From NCBI GenBank assembly GCA_905198835.1, contig CAJKDY010000023.1, positions 1 through 5,530 of the forward strand: a DNA stretch of 5,530 bases. The letters run 5' to 3'. The stretch is from an uncultured Eubacteriales bacterium. Its GTDB lineage: Bacteria; Bacillota; Clostridia; Oscillospirales; Oscillospiraceae. Each line of letters begins with the position of its first letter. The stretch's first letter is position 1. The notes below the pieces were generated by a model. It ran no database searches, was not told the origin of the DNA, and worked only from the letters and a program-made list of their open reading frames with translations. A program made the position numbers and the translations under genes. Below are positions 3,579 to 5,530 of the stretch, one piece after another.

Positions 3579-5530
3579 TTATTTGTCGTACATATCGATG
3601 AGCTTGAGCAGATGCTCATAGCGGGCCTTGGCCTCGTCCTCGTTGCGCTTGAACAGCACGTCCGCACGCTCGGGGAATTCGCGGGTCAGGCGGGAGTAGC
3701 GGGCCTCGTTCATCAGGAACTCCTGATAGCCGCCGGCAGGGGCCTTGGAGTCCAGGGTGAACTTCTTGTCGCCGCCGTCGGGATTGTAGCGGAACAGGTT
3801 CCAGTAGCCGCAGTCCACAGCCTTCTTCATTTCCTTCTGGCAGTTCATCATGCCTCCCTTGATGGAGTGCATCTCGCAGGGGCTGTAGCCGATGATCAGG
3901 GACGGGCCGTGATAGGCCTCGGCCTCGGTGATGGCCTTGATGGTCTGGGCGGGGTTGGCACCCATGGCCACCTGGGCTACGTACACATAGCCGTACTGCA
4001 TGGCGATCTCGGAGAGGCTCTTCTTCTTGACCTCCTTACCGGCGGCGGCGAACTGTGCCACCTGGCCGATGTTGGACGCCTTGGAGGCCTGTCCGCCGGT
4101 GTTGGAGTATACCTCGGTGTCGAATACGAAGATGTTGACATCCTGCTTGGAGGCGATGACGTGGTCCAGACCGCCGTAGCCGATATCGTAGGCCCAACCG
4201 TCGCCGCCGAAGATCCACATGGACTTCTTGGCCAGGTATTCCTTCTTGCTGAGGATATCAGCGGCCAGCGTGCAGGCGGCGCAGTCGCACAGCAGGGCGC
4301 CCTTGGCCTTCAGCTCGGCGGCGTGCGCGGCGAGCTGAGGCATGGCGGCCAGCTCCTCCACGGTGCAGATGCTCTCCTCCAGGGCCTTGACGTAGGCCTT
4401 GGCAGGCTCGGCGTTGGCGGTGCCGTCGTTCATGGTGTCCAGCCACGCCTGTGCGGCGGCCTTCAGCTCGGGACGGGCCCACTCCACAGCGATCAGCTGG
4501 CGGGTCTCGTCGGCCAGATCCTCGCGGATCTTGTTCTGGCCGGTGAACATACCCAGGCCGTGCTCGGCGTTATCCTCGAACAGGGAGTTGCACCAGGCGG
4601 GACCGTGGCCGGCCTTGTTGGTGCAGTAGGGAGACGTAGCCGCGGGACCGCCCCAGATGGAGGAGCAGCCGGTGGCGTTGGAGATATACATATGGTCGCC
4701 GAACAGCTGGGTGACGAGACGGGCGTAGCTGGTCTCGGCGCAGCCGGCGCAGGAGCCGGAGAACTCCAGCATGGGCTGCTTGAACTGGCTGCCCTTGACG
4801 GTGTTGTCCTGCATATCCTTCTTCTCGGACACCTCGGCCACGCAGTAGTCGAACACGTCCTGCTGGGGCAGCTCGCCCTCCTGGGCGACCATGGACAGGG
4901 CGTTCACCGGGCAGGCGCCGATGCAGACGCCGCAGCCCATGCAGTCCAGCGGGCTGATGGCCATGGTGAACTGATAGGTGCCCTTGCCCTTGCCGGCCTT
5001 GACGTCCACGATCTTGGCAGCCTCGGGGGCCTTGGCGGCCTCGTCAGCGGTGAGGGCGAAGGGACGGATGGTGGCGTGGGGGCAGACGTAGGCGCACTGG
5101 TTGCACTGGATGCACTTCTCGGCGTCCCAGGTGGGGACGGAGACGGCCACGCCGCGCTTCTCATAGGCGGCGGCGCCCAGCTCGAACTGGCCGTCCACAT
5201 GGTCCACGAAGGCGGAGACGGGCAGACTGTCGCCGTCCATCTTGCCCACGGGCTCCAGGATATCCTTGACCATCTTCACCAGCTCGGGCTTGCCCTTGAG
5301 CTCCTTGGCGGGCTTGGTATCCACGGCGTTGGCCCAGTCGGCGGGCACGTCGATCTTCTTATAGGCGGTGGCGCCCAGATCGATGGCCTTGTAGTTCATG
5401 TCCACGATATCCTGGCCCTTCTTCAGGTAGGAGGCCTTGGCCTTCTCCTTCATGTAGGTGATGGCCTCCTCCTCGGGCATGACCTTGGCCAGAGAGAAGA
5501 ACGCGGACTGGAGGATGGTGTTGTTGCGCT
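3579..5530 (-). CDS. nifJ: Pyruvate:ferredoxin (flavodoxin) oxidoreductase, C-terminal part (5' end outside window)
   Basis: Cytoplasmic enzyme oxidising pyruvate with CoA to acetyl-CoA and CO2 while reducing ferredoxin; central to anaerobic fermentation. About 650 of the usual ~1,170-1,190 residues are in the window. The frame stays open to the window edge (RNNTILQSAFFSLAKV precedes the Met at 5480), so that Met is internal. Numbered from it: end of domain III to about 60; the ferredoxin-like domain with CIQCNQCAYVC (C123, C126, C129, C133) and CMGCGVCIGAC (C180, C183, C186, C190), binding two [4Fe-4S] clusters; then the thiamine diphosphate domain with C244-AGC-C247, C272 and C534 as likely ligands of the proximal cluster. 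GGDGWAYDIGYGG (425-437) and SNTGGQ (459-464) form the Mg-thiamine site. The stop codon is followed by a strong terminator. Cysteines at 286, 297, 398, 400 and 403 are extra to the usual cluster ligands. Confidence 0.97.
   Translation of the reverse strand, partial: RNNTILQSAFFSLAKVMPEEEAITYMKEKAKASYLKKGQDIVDMNYKAIDLGATAYKKIDVPADWANAVDTKPAKELKGKPELVKMVKDILEPVGKMDGDSLPVSAFVDHVDGQFELGAAAYEKRGVAVSVPTWDAEKCIQCNQCAYVCPHATIRPFALTADEAAKAPEAAKIVDVKAGKGKGTYQFTMAISPLDCMGCGVCIGACPVNALSMVAQEGELPQQDVFDYCVAEVSEKKDMQDNTVKGSQFKQPMLEFSGSCAGCAETSYARLVTQLFGDHMYISNATGCSSIWGGPAATSPYCTNKAGHGPAWCNSLFEDNAEHGLGMFTGQNKIREDLADETRQLIAVEWARPELKAAAQAWLDTMNDGTANAEPAKAYVKALEESICTVEELAAMPQLAAHAAELKAKGALLCDCAACTLAADILSKKEYLAKKSMWIFGGDGWAYDIGYGGLDHVIASKQDVNIFVFDTEVYSNTGGQASKASNIGQVAQFAAAGKEVKKKSLSEIAMQYGYVYVAQVAMGANPAQTIKAITEAEAYHGPSLIIGYSPCEMHSIKGGMMNCQKEMKKAVDCGYWNLFRYNPDGGDKKFTLDSKAPAGGYQEFLMNEARYSRLTREFPERADVLFKRNEDEAKARYEHLLKLIDMYDK

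Noticed and set aside
3407..3667. Minus-strand open frame of 86 codons across the nifJ end
   Set aside because: It overlaps the 3' end of nifJ in another frame, then runs through that gene's terminator and the antisense promoter. No start signal is visible.

Overview
The window reads as GC-rich chromosomal DNA from an anaerobic, Gram-positive member of the Clostridia. An Oscillospiraceae/Flavonifractor-like gut bacterium is my best guess. The reasons are a pyruvate:ferredoxin oxidoreductase, a class B sortase, an lspA followed directly by an RluD-type pseudouridine synthase gene (the order known from Bacillus and Clostridia), strong Shine-Dalgarno sites and SigA-type promoters. The genus is inference.

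Layout. All large genes lie on the minus strand. Positions 1-275 hold no gene I can support but contain a two-copy 46-bp-period repeat and several perfect hairpins. A terminator at 276-304 closes the lspA-rluD operon: signal peptidase II at 1213-1710, then a 23S rRNA pseudouridine synthase at 327-1241, overlapping by 29 bp, with a plausible promoter at 1742-1770. A terminator at 1775-1801 closes the next operon: a class B sortase at 2258-3094 followed by a hotdog-fold PaaI-type thioesterase at 1833-2261, joined by an ATGA overlap, with a promoter at 3138-3167. At the right end is the C-terminal ~650 residues of pyruvate:ferredoxin oxidoreductase (3579 to beyond 5530), followed by its terminator at 3526-3558.

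The most interesting part is the ~300-bp AT-richer interval at about 3200-3500, between the sortase promoter and the oxidoreductase terminator. It has the layout of a type I toxin-antitoxin locus. A near-consensus plus-strand promoter (TTGACA-N17-TATACT) leads to a ~58-nt structured leader whose hairpin buries a near-perfect Shine-Dalgarno. This is followed by a 30-residue ORF with a hydrophobic N-terminal half and a basic C-terminal tail. Facing it is a second near-consensus promoter (TTGACA-N16-TATAAT) for a predicted ~95-nt antisense RNA that ends at a hairpin formed from the last codons of the small ORF. The two leaders are partial inverted copies of each other (9 bp + 7 bp perfect). The antisense RNA also carries a near-complement of the small ORF's Shine-Dalgarno. 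I recognise no named family for this locus. The convergent layout resembles the Fst/par type, and the peptide pattern resembles the Helicobacter AapA toxins from memory. Function is inferred, not shown.

The other genes are housekeeping or cell-envelope functions: lipoprotein maturation, ribosome modification, surface-protein anchoring, thioester hydrolysis and pyruvate oxidation. Nothing in the sequence links them to the small locus apart from position.
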